Source of the DNA: Limnohabitans sp. MMS-10A-192
Lineage (GTDB): Bacteria; Pseudomonadota; Gammaproteobacteria; Burkholderiales; Burkholderiaceae_C
Length of the DNA stretch: 64,000 nt
Direction of reading: 5' to 3'
Assembly: GCF_003063335.1 (NCBI RefSeq)
Contig: NZ_NERX01000001.1
Coordinates: 124,001 to 188,000, forward strand
The position numbers and the translations under genes were made by a program. This document shows, piece after piece, positions 27,384 to 36,683 of the stretch. Numbering within the stretch: position 1 is the stretch's first letter; each line of letters begins with the position of its first letter. A model generated the notes under the pieces. The model was given only the letters and a program-made list of their open reading frames with translations. It was not told the DNA's origin and searched no databases.

Positions 27384-27467
27384 GTCATCGCGAGCGAAGC
27401 TTGGCGATCCAGTCTCAGAACCAGCACTGCAACTGGATTGCCGCGTCGCTGCGCTCCTCGCAATGAC
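27384..27467 (+). repeat. Family B palindromic element, complete 84-bp copy
   Basis: Runs from GTCATCGCGAGCGAAGC to GCTCCTCGCAATGAC, with inner arms TGGCGATCCAGT and ACTGGATTGCCGCG around a spacer containing CACTGCA. It has the same length as the copy at 42813-42896 and lies between the convergent stops of the isomerase gene and polA. Confidence 0.88.
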
Positions 27468-27592
27468 GGCTTACGCCGCTGCACACCTCACGATGACGGC
27501 TTAAGCTGTTGTAGGCCTCGCGATCAGGGCTTGCGCTGCGGCGCTTCTGGCCATGACGGCTTGCGTTGCCGCACTGCTGGCAATGACCACTC
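27463..27592 (+). repeat. Degenerate tandem array with 30-bp period
   Basis: The motif ATGACGGCTT (or near variants) begins at 27463, 27493, 27523, 27553 and 27583, exactly 30 bp apart. The array grows out of the right arm of the family B element. It would encode a decapeptide repeat in one frame, but there is no start or ribosome site to suggest a gene. Confidence 0.88.
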
Positions 27593-27596
27593 ATGC

Positions 27597-30455
27597 TCAG
27601 TGCGCCTGCTCCCAGTTGGGCCCAAAGCCCACTTCGGCCAAGAGAGGCACCTTCAGGTCGGCCACACCGGCCATGATGCGCGGCACCTCGGTGCGCACCC
27701 ATTCGACTTCTGACTCGGGCACCTCGAACACCAGTTCGTCGTGCACCTGCATGATCACTTTGGTCGCCTTGCCTTGTTCGTCCAGCGCCTTTTGCACCGC
27801 GACCATGCTCAGCTTGATCAGGTCGGCGGCTGTGCCCTGCATGGGCGCGTTGATGGCGGCTCGCTCGGCCCCGGCGCGGCGTGGGCCGTTGGGGCTGTTG
27901 ATCTCGGGCAGCACCAGGCGGCGGCCAAACACGGTTTCCACATAACCCAGCGCCTTGGCCTGTTCGCGGGTGGCGTCCATGTAGTGCTTGACCCCGGCGA
28001 AACGCTCAAAGTAGCGGGTGATGTAGTTCTTGGCGGCGGTGTTGTCGATGCCCAGCGCCTTGGCCAAGCCAAACGCGCTCATGCCGTAAATCAGGCCAAA
28101 GTTGATGGTCTTGGCGTAGCGGCGCTGCTCGCTGCTCACCGTGTCGGGCGTTGCGCCAAACACCTCGGCCGCTGTGGCCTTGTGCACGTCCAGGCCTTCA
28201 TGGAAGGCTTTGAGCAAAGCCGGATCGTCGCTCAGGTGCGCCATGATGCGGAGCTCGATCTGGCTGTAGTCGGCGCTGGCGATCACGCAGCCTGCGGGGG
28301 CCACAAAAGCTTCGCGCACTTTGCGCCCTTCGGCGGTGCGCACCGGGATGTTTTGCAGGTTGGGCTCGTTGCTCGACAAGCGGCCGGTCACGGCCACGGC
28401 CTGGGCGTAGTTGGTGTGCACACGACCGGTGCGCGGCAAGGCCAGCTGGGCCAGCTTGTCGGTGTAAGTGCCTTTGAGTTTGGACAGGCTGCGGTGCTCC
28501 AGGATGCGGGCGGGCAGCGGGTAGTCTTCGGCCAGTTTTTCCAGCACTTCTTCGTCGGTGCTGCGCGCGCCGGTGGCGGTTTTCTTGATGACGGGCAGGC
28601 CCAGCTTGTCAAAAAAGATCTCGCCCAGCTGCTTGGGGCTGGCCAGGTTGAAGGGCTGGCCCGCGATCTCGTAGGCTTCGGTTTCGAGCTGCACGATGCG
28701 CTCGCCCAGCGCCTGGCTTTGCGCGGCCAGGGTTGGCGCGTCGATCAGCACACCATTGCGCTCGATGCGGTACAGCGCTTCGCTGGTCTTGATTTCGAGG
28801 TCGTACACATATTTGAGCCCCGCATGCGCTTCGATCTGCGGCCACAGGGCCAGATGCACGTCGAGGCATTGGTCCGAGTCTTCGCACGAATAGTGCGCGG
28901 CCTTGTCCACATCCACCTGCGCAAAGGGGATCTGGTGCGCGCCCTTGCCGCACAGGTCTTCGTAGGTCACGCCCCGGCGGCCCACATGGCGCTCGGCCAG
29001 GCTGGAGAGGCCGTGCGGCTTGTGCACTTCGAGCACGTAGCTTTCCAGCATGGTGTCGTGCGCGTAGCCCTGCACCTCGATGCCGTGGTTGGCGAACACG
29101 TGGCGGTCGTATTTGATGTTCTGGCCCAGCTTGTGGCGGGCTGGGTTTTCGAGCCAGGGCTTGAGCTTGGCGAGCACCTCGGCCAGCGGCAATTGCTCGG
29201 GCGCACCGGGACCGTTGTGGGCCAGCGGAATGTAGGCCGCCTCGCCGGGCGTGACGCTCAGCGAGATGCCCACGATCTCGGCGCGCATGGCGTCGAGCGA
29301 GGTGGTTTCGGTGTCGATGGCGGTGAGCGGGGCTTGCTCGATGCGGGCCAGCCAAGTGTCGAACGCGGCCCAGTCAAGCACCGTGTCGTATTTCAAATCG
29401 CCTTGCACGGCGCTGGCGGCGCTGTCCAAGGCGGGCAAGGTCGCAGGTTCATCGGCAGCGGCTTGGCCAAACATGTCGTCCATGCCCGTGTCTTTGGGCT
29501 TGGCCGTTTTGGCTTTGGGCGCAGGCGCGGGCACAGCCCCACCCATCGACTGCACCAAGCCCTTGAAGCCGTAGGTTTGGTAAAAATTGAGCAGTTTGTC
29601 TTTGTCGGGCGCGTGCAGGTGCAGGCTGGCGAGAGACGGCAAATCGGGCACCCAGCCGTTCAGGTCGCAATCGGTTTTCATGGTCACCAAGGCGCGGCCC
29701 TTTGGCAGCCAGTCCACCGCCTGGCGCAGGTTTTCGCCCGCCACGCCTTTGATGTCGTGCGCGTTTTCCATCAGCTTGTCGAGCGAGCCGTATTCCATCA
29801 GCCACTTGGCCGCCGTCTTGGGGCCGACCTTGGCCACGCCGGGCACGTTGTCTACCGTGTCGCCCACCAGGGTTTGGTAGTCGATCATGAGCGACGGCGG
29901 CACGCCAAACTCGGCCGTGACCCCAGCCACATCGCGCACCTTGCCGTTCATGGTGTCGATGATGGTGATGTGTTCGTTGACCAACTGACTCAGGTCCTTG
30001 TCGCCGCTGGACACCGTGACCTGGATGCCCTGCTGCGCGGCCACATGCGCCAGTGTGGCGATCACGTCGTCGGCCTCCACACCCGGCACGTCCAGCACGG
30101 TCCAGCCCATCAGGCGCACCAACTCGTGGATCGGCTCGATCTGCGTGCGCAGATCGTCGGGCATGGGGCTGCGGTTGGCCTTGTACTCGGGGTACATCTC
30201 GTCCCGAAAGGTTGGGCCCTTGGCGTCAAACACGCAGGCCGCATAGACGGCGGGCACATCCTTGCGCAGCCGCTCCATCATGTTGATCATGCCGCGGATG
30301 GCCCCGGTGGCGGGGCTCGTCGGGTCGCCTGGCACGGCCCGCAGGTCGGGCATGGCATGGAAGGCGCGGTACAGGTAGCTGGAGCCGTCGACCAGCAACA
30401 AGCTGGGTTGAATGGACACTGGGGCGGCTGCGGTTTCGGGGGTGTTTTCGCTCAT
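27597..30455 (-). CDS. polA: DNA polymerase I
   Basis: A 952-aa three-domain repair and replication polymerase. The 5'-3' exonuclease is at 1-~310 ([15 protein letters not shown]). The 3'-5' exonuclease is at ~360-550, with the active DET motif ([10 protein letters not shown], ~378). The polymerase is at ~570-952: motif [10 protein letters not shown] with Asp ~729, motif [15 protein letters not shown] ~781, motif C VHDELVFE ~905. A Lys/Ala/Pro linker near 310-345 is variable. The ATG at 30455 is the family start. It is divergent from thrB. Confidence 0.97.
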   Translation of the reverse strand: MSENTPETAAAPVSIQPSLLLVDGSSYLYRAFHAMPDLRAVPGDPTSPATGAIRGMINMMERLRKDVPAVYAACVFDAKGPTFRDEMYPEYKANRSPMPDDLRTQIEPIHELVRLMGWTVLDVPGVEADDVIATLAHVAAQQGIQVTVSSGDKDLSQLVNEHITIIDTMNGKVRDVAGVTAEFGVPPSLMIDYQTLVGDTVDNVPGVAKVGPKTAAKWLMEYGSLDKLMENAHDIKGVAGENLRQAVDWLPKGRALVTMKTDCDLNGWVPDLPSLASLHLHAPDKDKLLNFYQTYGFKGLVQSMGGAVPAPAPKAKTAKPKDTGMDDMFGQAAADEPATLPALDSAASAVQGDLKYDTVLDWAAFDTWLARIEQAPLTAIDTETTSLDAMRAEIVGISLSVTPGEAAYIPLAHNGPGAPEQLPLAEVLAKLKPWLENPARHKLGQNIKYDRHVFANHGIEVQGYAHDTMLESYVLEVHKPHGLSSLAERHVGRRGVTYEDLCGKGAHQIPFAQVDVDKAAHYSCEDSDQCLDVHLALWPQIEAHAGLKYVYDLEIKTSEALYRIERNGVLIDAPTLAAQSQALGERIVQLETEAYEIAGQPFNLASPKQLGEIFFDKLGLPVIKKTATGARSTDEEVLEKLAEDYPLPARILEHRSLSKLKGTYTDKLAQLALPRTGRVHTNYAQAVAVTGRLSSNEPNLQNIPVRTAEGRKVREAFVAPAGCVIASADYSQIELRIMAHLSDDPALLKAFHEGLDVHKATAAEVFGATPDTVSSEQRRYAKTINFGLIYGMSAFGLAKALGIDNTAAKNYITRYFERFAGVKHYMDATREQAKALGYVETVFGRRLVLPEINSPNGPRRAGAERAAINAPMQGTAADLIKLSMVAVQKALDEQGKATKVIMQVHDELVFEVPESEVEWVRTEVPRIMAGVADLKVPLLAEVGFGPNWEQAH

Positions 30456-30496
30456 CCCCCGATTGTGTACCGGGATAAAGCCCTTTCTTGCCCCTC

Positions 30497-30502
30497 TACA
30501 AT
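30497..30502 (+). promoter_or_regulatory. Putative -10 element of the thrB promoter
   Basis: TACAAT lies 50 nt before the thrB ATG in the 96-bp gap divergent from polA. There is no clear -35 box. It is supported only by the match and spacing. Confidence 0.35.
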
Positions 30503-30551
30503 CGACACTTTCCCATCCGGTCAGCCCTCTGGCCCCCTCACAAGCTCTCCC

Positions 30552-31502
30552 ATGGCGGTATTCACCGAAGTCTCCGAGTCCCAAGCGGCCCAACTCATGC
30601 AGTCCCTGAACCTGGGCGAACTGACCGAATTGCGCGGCATTGAGGGCGGCATCGAAAACACCAATTACTTCGCCACGACAACCGAAGGCGCGTACGTGCT
30701 CACCCTGTTCGAGCGCTTGACCCAGGAACAACTGCCTTTTTATCTGTTCCTGATGAAGCACCTGGCCGGGCGGGGCATTCCGGTGCCCGACCCGGCGGCC
30801 AACCGCGATGGCGACATCCTGCACACCGTGAGCGGCAAACCCGCTGCCGTGGTCAACAAGTTGGTTGGCAAGAGCCAGCTGCAACCGCAGGCCGTGCACT
30901 GCGCTGCCGTGGGTGACATGCTGGCGCGCATGCACCTGGCGGGGGCCGACTACAACCGCAGCCAGCCCAATCTGCGCGGTCTGCCCTGGTGGAACGAGAC
31001 CGTTCCGGTGGTGCTGCCCTATCTCCATGATGCCCAAGCGGCCCTGCTGCGCAGCGAACTGGCCTACCAAAACCACATCGCCGCCAGCTCCGCTTACACC
31101 GCCCTGCCGCGTGGCCCTGTGCATGCCGACCTGTTCCGTGACAACGTGATGTTCGATGGCGAGCAGTTGACAGGCTTCTTCGATTTTTATTTCGCGGGCG
31201 TGGACACCTGGTTGTTTGACTTGGCCGTGTGCCTGAACGACTGGTGCATTGACCTGGCCACCGGCCTGCACGATGCGCCACGCACCCAGGCCATGCTGCA
31301 GGCTTACATGGCCGTGCGCCCCTTGAGCGCGGCCGAGCGCGCTTTGCTGCCTGCCCTTTTGCGCGCAGGGGCTTTGCGCTTCTGGATCTCGCGTTTGTGG
31401 GACTATCACCTGCCGCGTGAAGCTTCCATGCTCACGCCACACGACCCCACCCATTTTGAACGGGTGTTGCGCGGGCGCATTGCGCAAGCCGTGACGCTCT
31501 GA
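30552..31502 (+). CDS. thrB: Homoserine kinase (ThrB, aminoglycoside-phosphotransferase fold)
   Basis: A 316-aa kinase that phosphorylates homoserine in threonine synthesis. This is the APH-like ThrB found in many beta- and gammaproteobacteria, not the GHMP kinase of E. coli. GGIENTNYF near the N-terminus binds ATP, the Brenner-type loop HADLFRDN is at about 191-198, and GFFDFYFAG carries the metal-binding Asp. It is divergent from polA and 12 nt upstream of a membrane-protein gene. Confidence 0.94.
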   Translation: MAVFTEVSESQAAQLMQSLNLGELTELRGIEGGIENTNYFATTTEGAYVLTLFERLTQEQLPFYLFLMKHLAGRGIPVPDPAANRDGDILHTVSGKPAAVVNKLVGKSQLQPQAVHCAAVGDMLARMHLAGADYNRSQPNLRGLPWWNETVPVVLPYLHDAQAALLRSELAYQNHIAASSAYTALPRGPVHADLFRDNVMFDGEQLTGFFDFYFAGVDTWLFDLAVCLNDWCIDLATGLHDAPRTQAMLQAYMAVRPLSAAERALLPALLRAGALRFWISRLWDYHLPREASMLTPHDPTHFERVLRGRIAQAVTL

Positions 31503-31514
31503 TCCACTGACCAC

Positions 31515-32312
31515 ATGCAACTGAACATCGTCCCCGCACGCACTGGCCTGAACTGGGCCCGCCAGGGCATCCGCACCTTCTGGCGCCAGCCCCTGGCCCT
31601 GTCGGGCCTGTTTTTCTTGTTCATGGCGGTGGTCTCGCTGGTGTCCATCGTGCCGCTGCTGGGCGGGGCTTTGGCTCTGGTGCTGCTGCCTGCGCTGACG
31701 CTGGGCATGATGGCCGCCACCGAAGTGGCCGAAGACCAGCGCTTTCCCATGCCAGGCCTGCTGTTTGCGGCCCTGAAATCGGGCCCTCAACGCAAAGCGA
31801 TGTTGCAGTTGGGCGCCTGGTACGCGGTGGCGTTCCTGCTCATCATGGGCATTTCAGCGTTGGTCGATGGCGGCACCTTTGCACAGGTTTACCTGACGGG
31901 TGCCAACATGAGCCCCGAAGTGGTCAATTCGGCTTCTTTTCAGGCCGCGCTGTGGGTGTCCATGGTGCTGTACATCCCGCTGGCCATGATGTTCTGGCAC
32001 GCGCCAGCACTGGTGCATTGGCAAGGTGTCAGCCCCGTCAAAAGCCTGTTTTTCAGCTTTGTGGCTTGTGCCCGCAACCTGCGCGCCTTCATGGTTTACG
32101 TGGCAGTCTGGTTCGGCCTCTTCGTTGCCGTGGCCACCGTGTCCATGCTGGTGACCAGCTTGCTGGGCGATCCCAGCTTGCTGATGGCCATTTTGATGCC
32201 CGCCGGACTCATGGTCGCGGCCATGTTTTTCACCTCGATGGTGTATTCCGTGCGGGACTGTTTCCAGGTCAGTGGTGGTGACCGTGCGCCCCGTGCGCAT
32301 GACGGTGCGTGA
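31515..32312 (+). CDS. BPSS1780-family integral membrane protein
   Basis: A 265-aa protein with about six predicted membrane helices and the family-like N-terminus RTGLNWARQGIRTFWRQPLAL. Proteins of this kind are common in Burkholderiales and have no known function. It follows thrB by 12 nt, so co-transcription is likely. Its last 44 nt overlap the 3' end of the convergent slyD-like gene; its final residues (RAPRAHDGA) are read from the antisense of that gene's His-rich tail. Confidence 0.8.
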   Translation: MQLNIVPARTGLNWARQGIRTFWRQPLALSGLFFLFMAVVSLVSIVPLLGGALALVLLPALTLGMMAATEVAEDQRFPMPGLLFAALKSGPQRKAMLQLGAWYAVAFLLIMGISALVDGGTFAQVYLTGANMSPEVVNSASFQAALWVSMVLYIPLAMMFWHAPALVHWQGVSPVKSLFFSFVACARNLRAFMVYVAVWFGLFVAVATVSMLVTSLLGDPSLLMAILMPAGLMVAAMFFTSMVYSVRDCFQVSGGDRAPRAHDGA

Positions 32313-32745
32313 CTTCATCGGCTGAAGCGGCACGCACTTCCAACACCTTGAGGCTCAAGCTCAGGTTCTGACCGGCCCAGGGGTGGTTGCCATCCAAGAT
32401 GACCTGGTCGCCCTTGACCTTGATGACAGTGAAGACGTGCTCTTGGCCTTCGGGTGTGCGGCCGCGCAGCTGACCGCCCACTTTCACGCCTGGTGGGAAA
32501 TCTTTCTTGGCGATGGTCTGCACCAGCGTCTCGTCGCGCTCACCAAAGGCATCGGCTGCGGCCAAGTTCAAGGTGGTCTCAAAGCCCACGTCCTGGCCTT
32601 CCAGCGCTTCTTCGATCTTGGGCAGGGTGTTCTCGTAGCCGCCATGCAAATACGAGGTGGGCTCTTGCGCCTTGTCCAGCAACTGGCCTTGGGCGTTCAC
32701 CACTTTGTAGTGCATGGTGACGACGGTGTCTTTTCCAATTTTCAT
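32269..32745 (-). CDS. slyD: FKBP-type peptidyl-prolyl isomerase, SlyD-like, with His-rich tail
   Basis: A 158-aa SlyD/FkpB-type protein. VTMHYKVVNAQGQLLD opens the FKBP domain, an IF-type insert (LEGQDVGFETTLNLAAADAFGERD) sits in the middle, and the end is HRHAHGAHGHHH. SlyD proteins are folding helpers; His-rich tails bind nickel or other metals for hydrogenase and urease maturation. The ATG at 32745 is chosen, since the upstream in-frame ATG at 32775 overlaps the uvrD stop. It lies downstream of uvrD on the same strand and may be co-transcribed. Confidence 0.92.
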   Translation of the reverse strand: MKIGKDTVVTMHYKVVNAQGQLLDKAQEPTSYLHGGYENTLPKIEEALEGQDVGFETTLNLAAADAFGERDETLVQTIAKKDFPPGVKVGGQLRGRTPEGQEHVFTVIKVKGDQVILDGNHPWAGQNLSLSLKVLEVRAASADEVTHRHAHGAHGHHH

Positions 32746-32767
32746 GGGGTTCTTTCTTTTCAAAAAA

Positions 32768-35227
32768 TCAAACAAGGGTCAGTTTGGCCACGCTCAGCGC
32801 CAGCCATTTCACGCCGTGGCGCGGGAAATTCACCTGGGCACGCGCATCGACACCGACCCCCTCCACCGCCAGCACTTTGCCTTCGCCAAACTTGGTGTGA
32901 AAGACTTGCTTGCCAGCGGTGATGCCATGCTCGGGCGCGGCTTTTTGCACCGGCACGGGCGGGCTCTTGTAGGTCTCGGTGCTGAGGCTGCTTTGGCCCC
33001 AGGCCGGACGGGCGTGGCGGTTTTGCGCCGGAGTTTGGCCCCAAGCGCCGCCCCCGCCAAAACCACCGCTGCCACTGCTGGAGCCCAAATTGGAGAATCC
33101 AGCATTCTTGGGGGTCACCCACTTCAGGCATTCTTCGGGCAACTCGTCCAGAAAACGGCTTTTCAGGTTGTAGCGGGTCTGGCCGTGCAACATGCGGGTT
33201 TGCGAATGGCTCAGGTACAGGCGCTTGCGGGCGCGGGTGATGGCCACGTACATCAGGCGGCGCTCCTCTTCGAGGCCGTCAAAGTCGTTCATGGCGTTTT
33301 CATGCGGGAACAGGCCCTCTTCCAGACCGGTGATGAACACCGCGTCAAATTCCAGGCCCTTGCTGGCGTGCACCGTCATGAGCTGCACCGCGTCTTCACC
33401 GGCCTGCGCCTGGTTGTCGCCCGCCTCCAGTGACGCGTGGGTCAGGAAGGCCGCCAGCGGGCTCATGGTCACACCGTCTTCGCTGAATTCGTCGGTCAAA
33501 CCATCGTCATCGCGAGGACCGACGGGACGTGGCGATCCAGCACTGGACTGCCACGCTTCGCTCGCAGTGACGTTCATGTTCAGCCCCTGGCTGGTGGGGC
33601 TTTGAGACAAGCTCTGCGGCAGGGCCACAGCGCTGCGTCCAAAACCTTCTTGCGTCACAAAGCTCTCGGCGGCGTTGACCAATTCTTCCAAGTTCTCCAC
33701 GCGGTCCGCGCCTTCTTTTTCAGCACGGTAGTGGTTGACCAAGCCGGTCTTGTCCAACACCAAGTCGATGATCTCGCGCAAGGTCATGCCCTCGGTCTGC
33801 TCGCGCAACACATCGACCATGGCTACAAAGGCGGCCAGATTGGCCCCGGCCTTGCCGGTGGTGGCGCTCACGGCGTCGTGCAGCGAGCAGCCTGCGGCAC
33901 GCGCCGCGTCTTGCAATTGCTCGATGCTGCGGGCCCCGATGCCGCGTGGCGGAAAGTTGACCACCCGCAAAAAGCTGGTGTCGTCGTTGGGGTTCTCCAT
34001 CAGGCGCAAATAGGCCAGCGCGTGCTTGATCTCGGCGCGCTCAAAAAAGCGCAAACCGCCATACACGCGGTATGGGAATCCGGCGTTGAACAACGCGGTT
34101 TCGAGCACCCGGCTCTGCGCGTTGCTGCGGTACAGCAGGGCCACCTCCTTGCGCTCAAAGCCATCTTGTTTGACCAACTGGCGCAGCTCTTCCACCAGCC
34201 ATTGCGCCTCGGCAAAGTCAGACGGCGACTCCACCACCCGCACCGGCTCGCCAGCGCCTTGGTCCGTGCGCAGGGTTTTACCCAAACGGGTCTTGTTGTG
34301 GCTGATCAGGTGGTTGGCCGAATCCAGGATGTTGCTGAAGCTGCGGTAGTTCTGCTCGAGCTTGATCTGGTGCTGCACCTGAAACTCGCGCACAAAGTCG
34401 GCCATATTGCCCACCCGCGCACCCCGGAAGGCATAGATACTCTGGTCGTCGTCGCCCACGGCCAAAATCGCACACTCGCCCCCCTCACCCGGCAAGCCCG
34501 CCAGCTGCTTGAGCCAAGCGTATTGCAGCTTGTTGGTGTCCTGAAACTCGTCCACCAAGATGTGGCGAAAGCGGCGGCGGTAATGCTCGCGCACATGCAC
34601 GTTGTCGCGCAGCAGCTCATACGAGCGCAGCATCAGCTCGCCAAAGTCCACCACGCCTTCGCGCTGGCATTGCTCTTCGTAGAGCTGGTACAGCTCCACC
34701 TTGCGGCGGGTCTCGTCGTCGCGCACCGTCACATCGCCGGGGCGCTGGCCGTCTTCCTTGCAGCCCGAGATGAAATACTGCAACTGCTTGGGCGGAAAAC
34801 GGTCTTCGTCCACATTGAACTGTTTGCACAGGCGCTTGACGGCCGACAGCTGGTCTTGTGTGTCCAAAATCTGAAACGTCTGCGGCAAACCCGCCAGCTG
34901 GTAATGCGCCCGCAAAAAACGGTTGCACAGCCCGTGGAAGGTGCCGATCCACATCGCATTCACATTCACCGGTAGCATGGACTGCAGGCGCAGCTTCATC
35001 TCTTTGGCGGCCTTGTTGGTGAAGGTCACCGCCAAAATGCCGCCGGGCGAGACCTGCGAGGTCTGCAACAGCCAAGCGATGCGCGTGGTCAGCACCCGCG
35101 TCTTGCCCGAACCCGCCCCCGCCAGGATCAGCGCATGCTCGGGCGGCAAGGCCACGGCCCGGTGTTGCTCCTCATTGAGCTGGGCGAGCAAGGGGGAAGA
35201 AGTGTTCGGGGAGGTGTCTGACAGCAT
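32768..35227 (-). CDS. uvrD: ATP-dependent DNA helicase UvrD/PcrA type, with an in-frame repeat insertion
   Basis: An SF1A helicase of 819 aa for nucleotide-excision and mismatch repair. Motif I is GAGSGKT (Lys42); also visible are VDEFQDTN, GDDDQSIYAFRGA, LTVHASKGLEFD (motif V region) and VAITRARKRLYLSH (motif VI). A GTG 12 codons upstream (35263) is possible; the ATG at 35227 is preferred. Residues 553-574 are encoded by a family B palindromic repeat, inserted without breaking the frame in a variable linker before MSPLAAFLTHASLEAGDNQ. A TACAAT just upstream may be its -10 box. Confidence 0.95.
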   Translation of the reverse strand: MLSDTSPNTSSPLLAQLNEEQHRAVALPPEHALILAGAGSGKTRVLTTRIAWLLQTSQVSPGGILAVTFTNKAAKEMKLRLQSMLPVNVNAMWIGTFHGLCNRFLRAHYQLAGLPQTFQILDTQDQLSAVKRLCKQFNVDEDRFPPKQLQYFISGCKEDGQRPGDVTVRDDETRRKVELYQLYEEQCQREGVVDFGELMLRSYELLRDNVHVREHYRRRFRHILVDEFQDTNKLQYAWLKQLAGLPGEGGECAILAVGDDDQSIYAFRGARVGNMADFVREFQVQHQIKLEQNYRSFSNILDSANHLISHNKTRLGKTLRTDQGAGEPVRVVESPSDFAEAQWLVEELRQLVKQDGFERKEVALLYRSNAQSRVLETALFNAGFPYRVYGGLRFFERAEIKHALAYLRLMENPNDDTSFLRVVNFPPRGIGARSIEQLQDAARAAGCSLHDAVSATTGKAGANLAAFVAMVDVLREQTEGMTLREIIDLVLDKTGLVNHYRAEKEGADRVENLEELVNAAESFVTQEGFGRSAVALPQSLSQSPTSQGLNMNVTASEAWQSSAGSPRPVGPRDDDGLTDEFSEDGVTMSPLAAFLTHASLEAGDNQAQAGEDAVQLMTVHASKGLEFDAVFITGLEEGLFPHENAMNDFDGLEEERRLMYVAITRARKRLYLSHSQTRMLHGQTRYNLKSRFLDELPEECLKWVTPKNAGFSNLGSSSGSGGFGGGGAWGQTPAQNRHARPAWGQSSLSTETYKSPPVPVQKAAPEHGITAGKQVFHTKFGEGKVLAVEGVGVDARAQVNFPRHGVKWLALSVAKLTLV
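33506..33571 (-). repeat. Family B palindromic element inside uvrD (66 bp, 22 codons)
   Basis: Read on the coding strand it begins GTCACTGCGAGCGAAGCG and ends CCTCGCGATGAC, matching both outer arms of the 84-bp copies but with an 18-bp shorter centre. It starts and ends on codon boundaries and encodes VTASEAWQSS...GPRDD. Confidence 0.88.
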
Positions 35228-35302
35228 AGGGGGAGATTGTAGGAGCCGCAGGTGCGCCGACACCCCAAAACAAGCCGTCAGGGAATGCGGGTAGAATCAG
35301 AC

Positions 35303-35336
35303 ACCGGGCCCAAGATTCTTGCGCCCGGTTTTTTTT
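35303..35336 (+). terminator. Intrinsic terminator in the guaC leader (possible attenuator)
   Basis: The stem ACCGGGC/GCCCGGT (35303-35309, 35323-35329), extended inward by CAAG/CTTG around ATT, is followed by eight T. No gene on this strand ends upstream, because uvrD is divergent. A -10-like TAGAAT at 35292 lies just before it. It stands 102 nt before the guaC ATG. Confidence 0.8.
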
Positions 35337-35438
35337 GCCCTGAATCTGCAATGGGTTCACTTCAGGGGCCAGAAAACCGGCCAGGCCAAGCGCTCACTCG
35401 TTCTTTCAACGAATCCTTTTTTGGAGCTTGGTTTTCTC

Positions 35439-36416
35439 ATGGAAATTTTTGACTACGACAACATCCTGTTGCTGCCACGCAAGTGCCGCGTGGAGAGCCG
35501 TTCCGAGTGCGACGCAGGCGTCACCTTGGGCAGCCGCACCTTCCGCCTGCCGGTGGTGCCCGCCAACATGAAAACGGTGATCGACGAAAAGATCTGCCTG
35601 TGGATGGCGCAAAACGATTACTTCTACGTCATGCACCGCTTTGACCTGGACAACGTCCAGTTCGTGCGCGACATGCACGCCAAGGGCGTGTATGCCTCCA
35701 TCTCGCTGGGCGTGAAGGCCCCCGACCGCGCCACCGTGGACGAGTTGGCCGCTGCTGGCTTGGTGCCCGAGTACATCACCATCGACATCGCCCACGGCCA
35801 TGCCGACAGCGTGCGCGACATGATCGCCTACATCAAGGGCAAATTGCCCACGAGCTTTGTGATCGCAGGCAACGTGGCCACGCCCGAAGCTGTGATCGAC
35901 CTGGAAAACTGGGGCGCGGACGCGACCAAAGTGGGCGTGGGCCCCGGCAAGGTCTGCATCACCAAGCTCAAGACCGGTTTTGGCACGGGCGGCTGGCAGC
36001 TGTCGGCGCTCAAGTGGTGCGCCCGCGTGGCGACCAAGCCCATCATTGCCGACGGCGGCATCCGCAGCCACGGCGACATCGCCAAGAGCATCCGCTTTGG
36101 CGCCAGCATGGTCATGATCGGTTCGCTGTTTGCAGGCCACGAAGAGTCGCCCGGCAAGACCGTCGAGGTCGATGGCGAGCTGTTCAAGGAGTACTACGGC
36201 TCGGCGTCTGACTTCAACAAGGGCGAGTACAAGCACGTCGAAGGCAAGCGCATTCTGGAGCCCGTCAAAGGCAAGCTGGCCAACACCCTGATCGAGATGG
36301 AGCAAGACGTGCAAAGCTCGATCAGCTACGCCGGTGGCACCAAGCTGATGGACATCCGCAAGGTGAACTACGTGATCCTGGGCGGCGACAACGCGGGTGA
36401 ACACCTGTTGATGTAA
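35439..36416 (+). CDS. guaC: GMP reductase
   Basis: A 325-aa NADPH-dependent enzyme of the IMPDH/GMPR barrel family that turns GMP into IMP and ammonia. The catalytic Cys173 is in [37 protein letters not shown] and FAGHEESPG are GMPR motifs. It lacks the CBS pair of IMP dehydrogenase. Its length matches the ~325-aa bacterial GuaC2-type rather than the 347-aa E. coli form. It is single, with a structured leader; function ties in with the purine cluster at 42906-52970. Confidence 0.94.
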   Translation: MEIFDYDNILLLPRKCRVESRSECDAGVTLGSRTFRLPVVPANMKTVIDEKICLWMAQNDYFYVMHRFDLDNVQFVRDMHAKGVYASISLGVKAPDRATVDELAAAGLVPEYITIDIAHGHADSVRDMIAYIKGKLPTSFVIAGNVATPEAVIDLENWGADATKVGVGPGKVCITKLKTGFGTGGWQLSALKWCARVATKPIIADGGIRSHGDIAKSIRFGASMVMIGSLFAGHEESPGKTVEVDGELFKEYYGSASDFNKGEYKHVEGKRILEPVKGKLANTLIEMEQDVQSSISYAGGTKLMDIRKVNYVILGGDNAGEHLLM

Positions 36417-36435
36417 ACCCATTGCTGCAGGCCTC

Positions 36436-36620
36436 TGTCATACCGGGCTTGACCCGGCATCCGGGGCTGCACTGGCCTCTCTGTCATACCGGGCTTGACC
36501 CGGTATCCATTGCCCGCTTCTTCCCTCTTTGTCATGCCGGACTTGATTCGGCATCTATGGTTATTTCGCGCGTGGACCCCGGATCAAGTCCGGGGTGACA
36601 AAGTCAAGTTCGGGTTAACA
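36436..36620. repeat. Tangled family A repeat arms between guaC and the TauE gene
   Basis: Left arms TGTCATACCGGGCTTGACCC begin at 36436 and 36482, and a third (TGTCATGCCGGACTTGATTC) at 36530. The third pairs with a right arm ending GGGGTGACA at 36600. Two more partial right arms follow. The gap between the convergent genes (36417-36683) has no gene. Confidence 0.8.
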
Positions 36621-36683
36621 GTCAAGTCCGGGGTAAGGAAAACAGGCCCTGGTCTGGGCCAAGGCCATCGAGCGACGAGCCGT

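Noticed and set aside
27741-30551. Very long + strand frame antisense to polA, running in frame into thrB
   Set aside because: The polA frame is certain from all its motifs, and the antisense part has no family features; only the thrB portion from 30552 is real.
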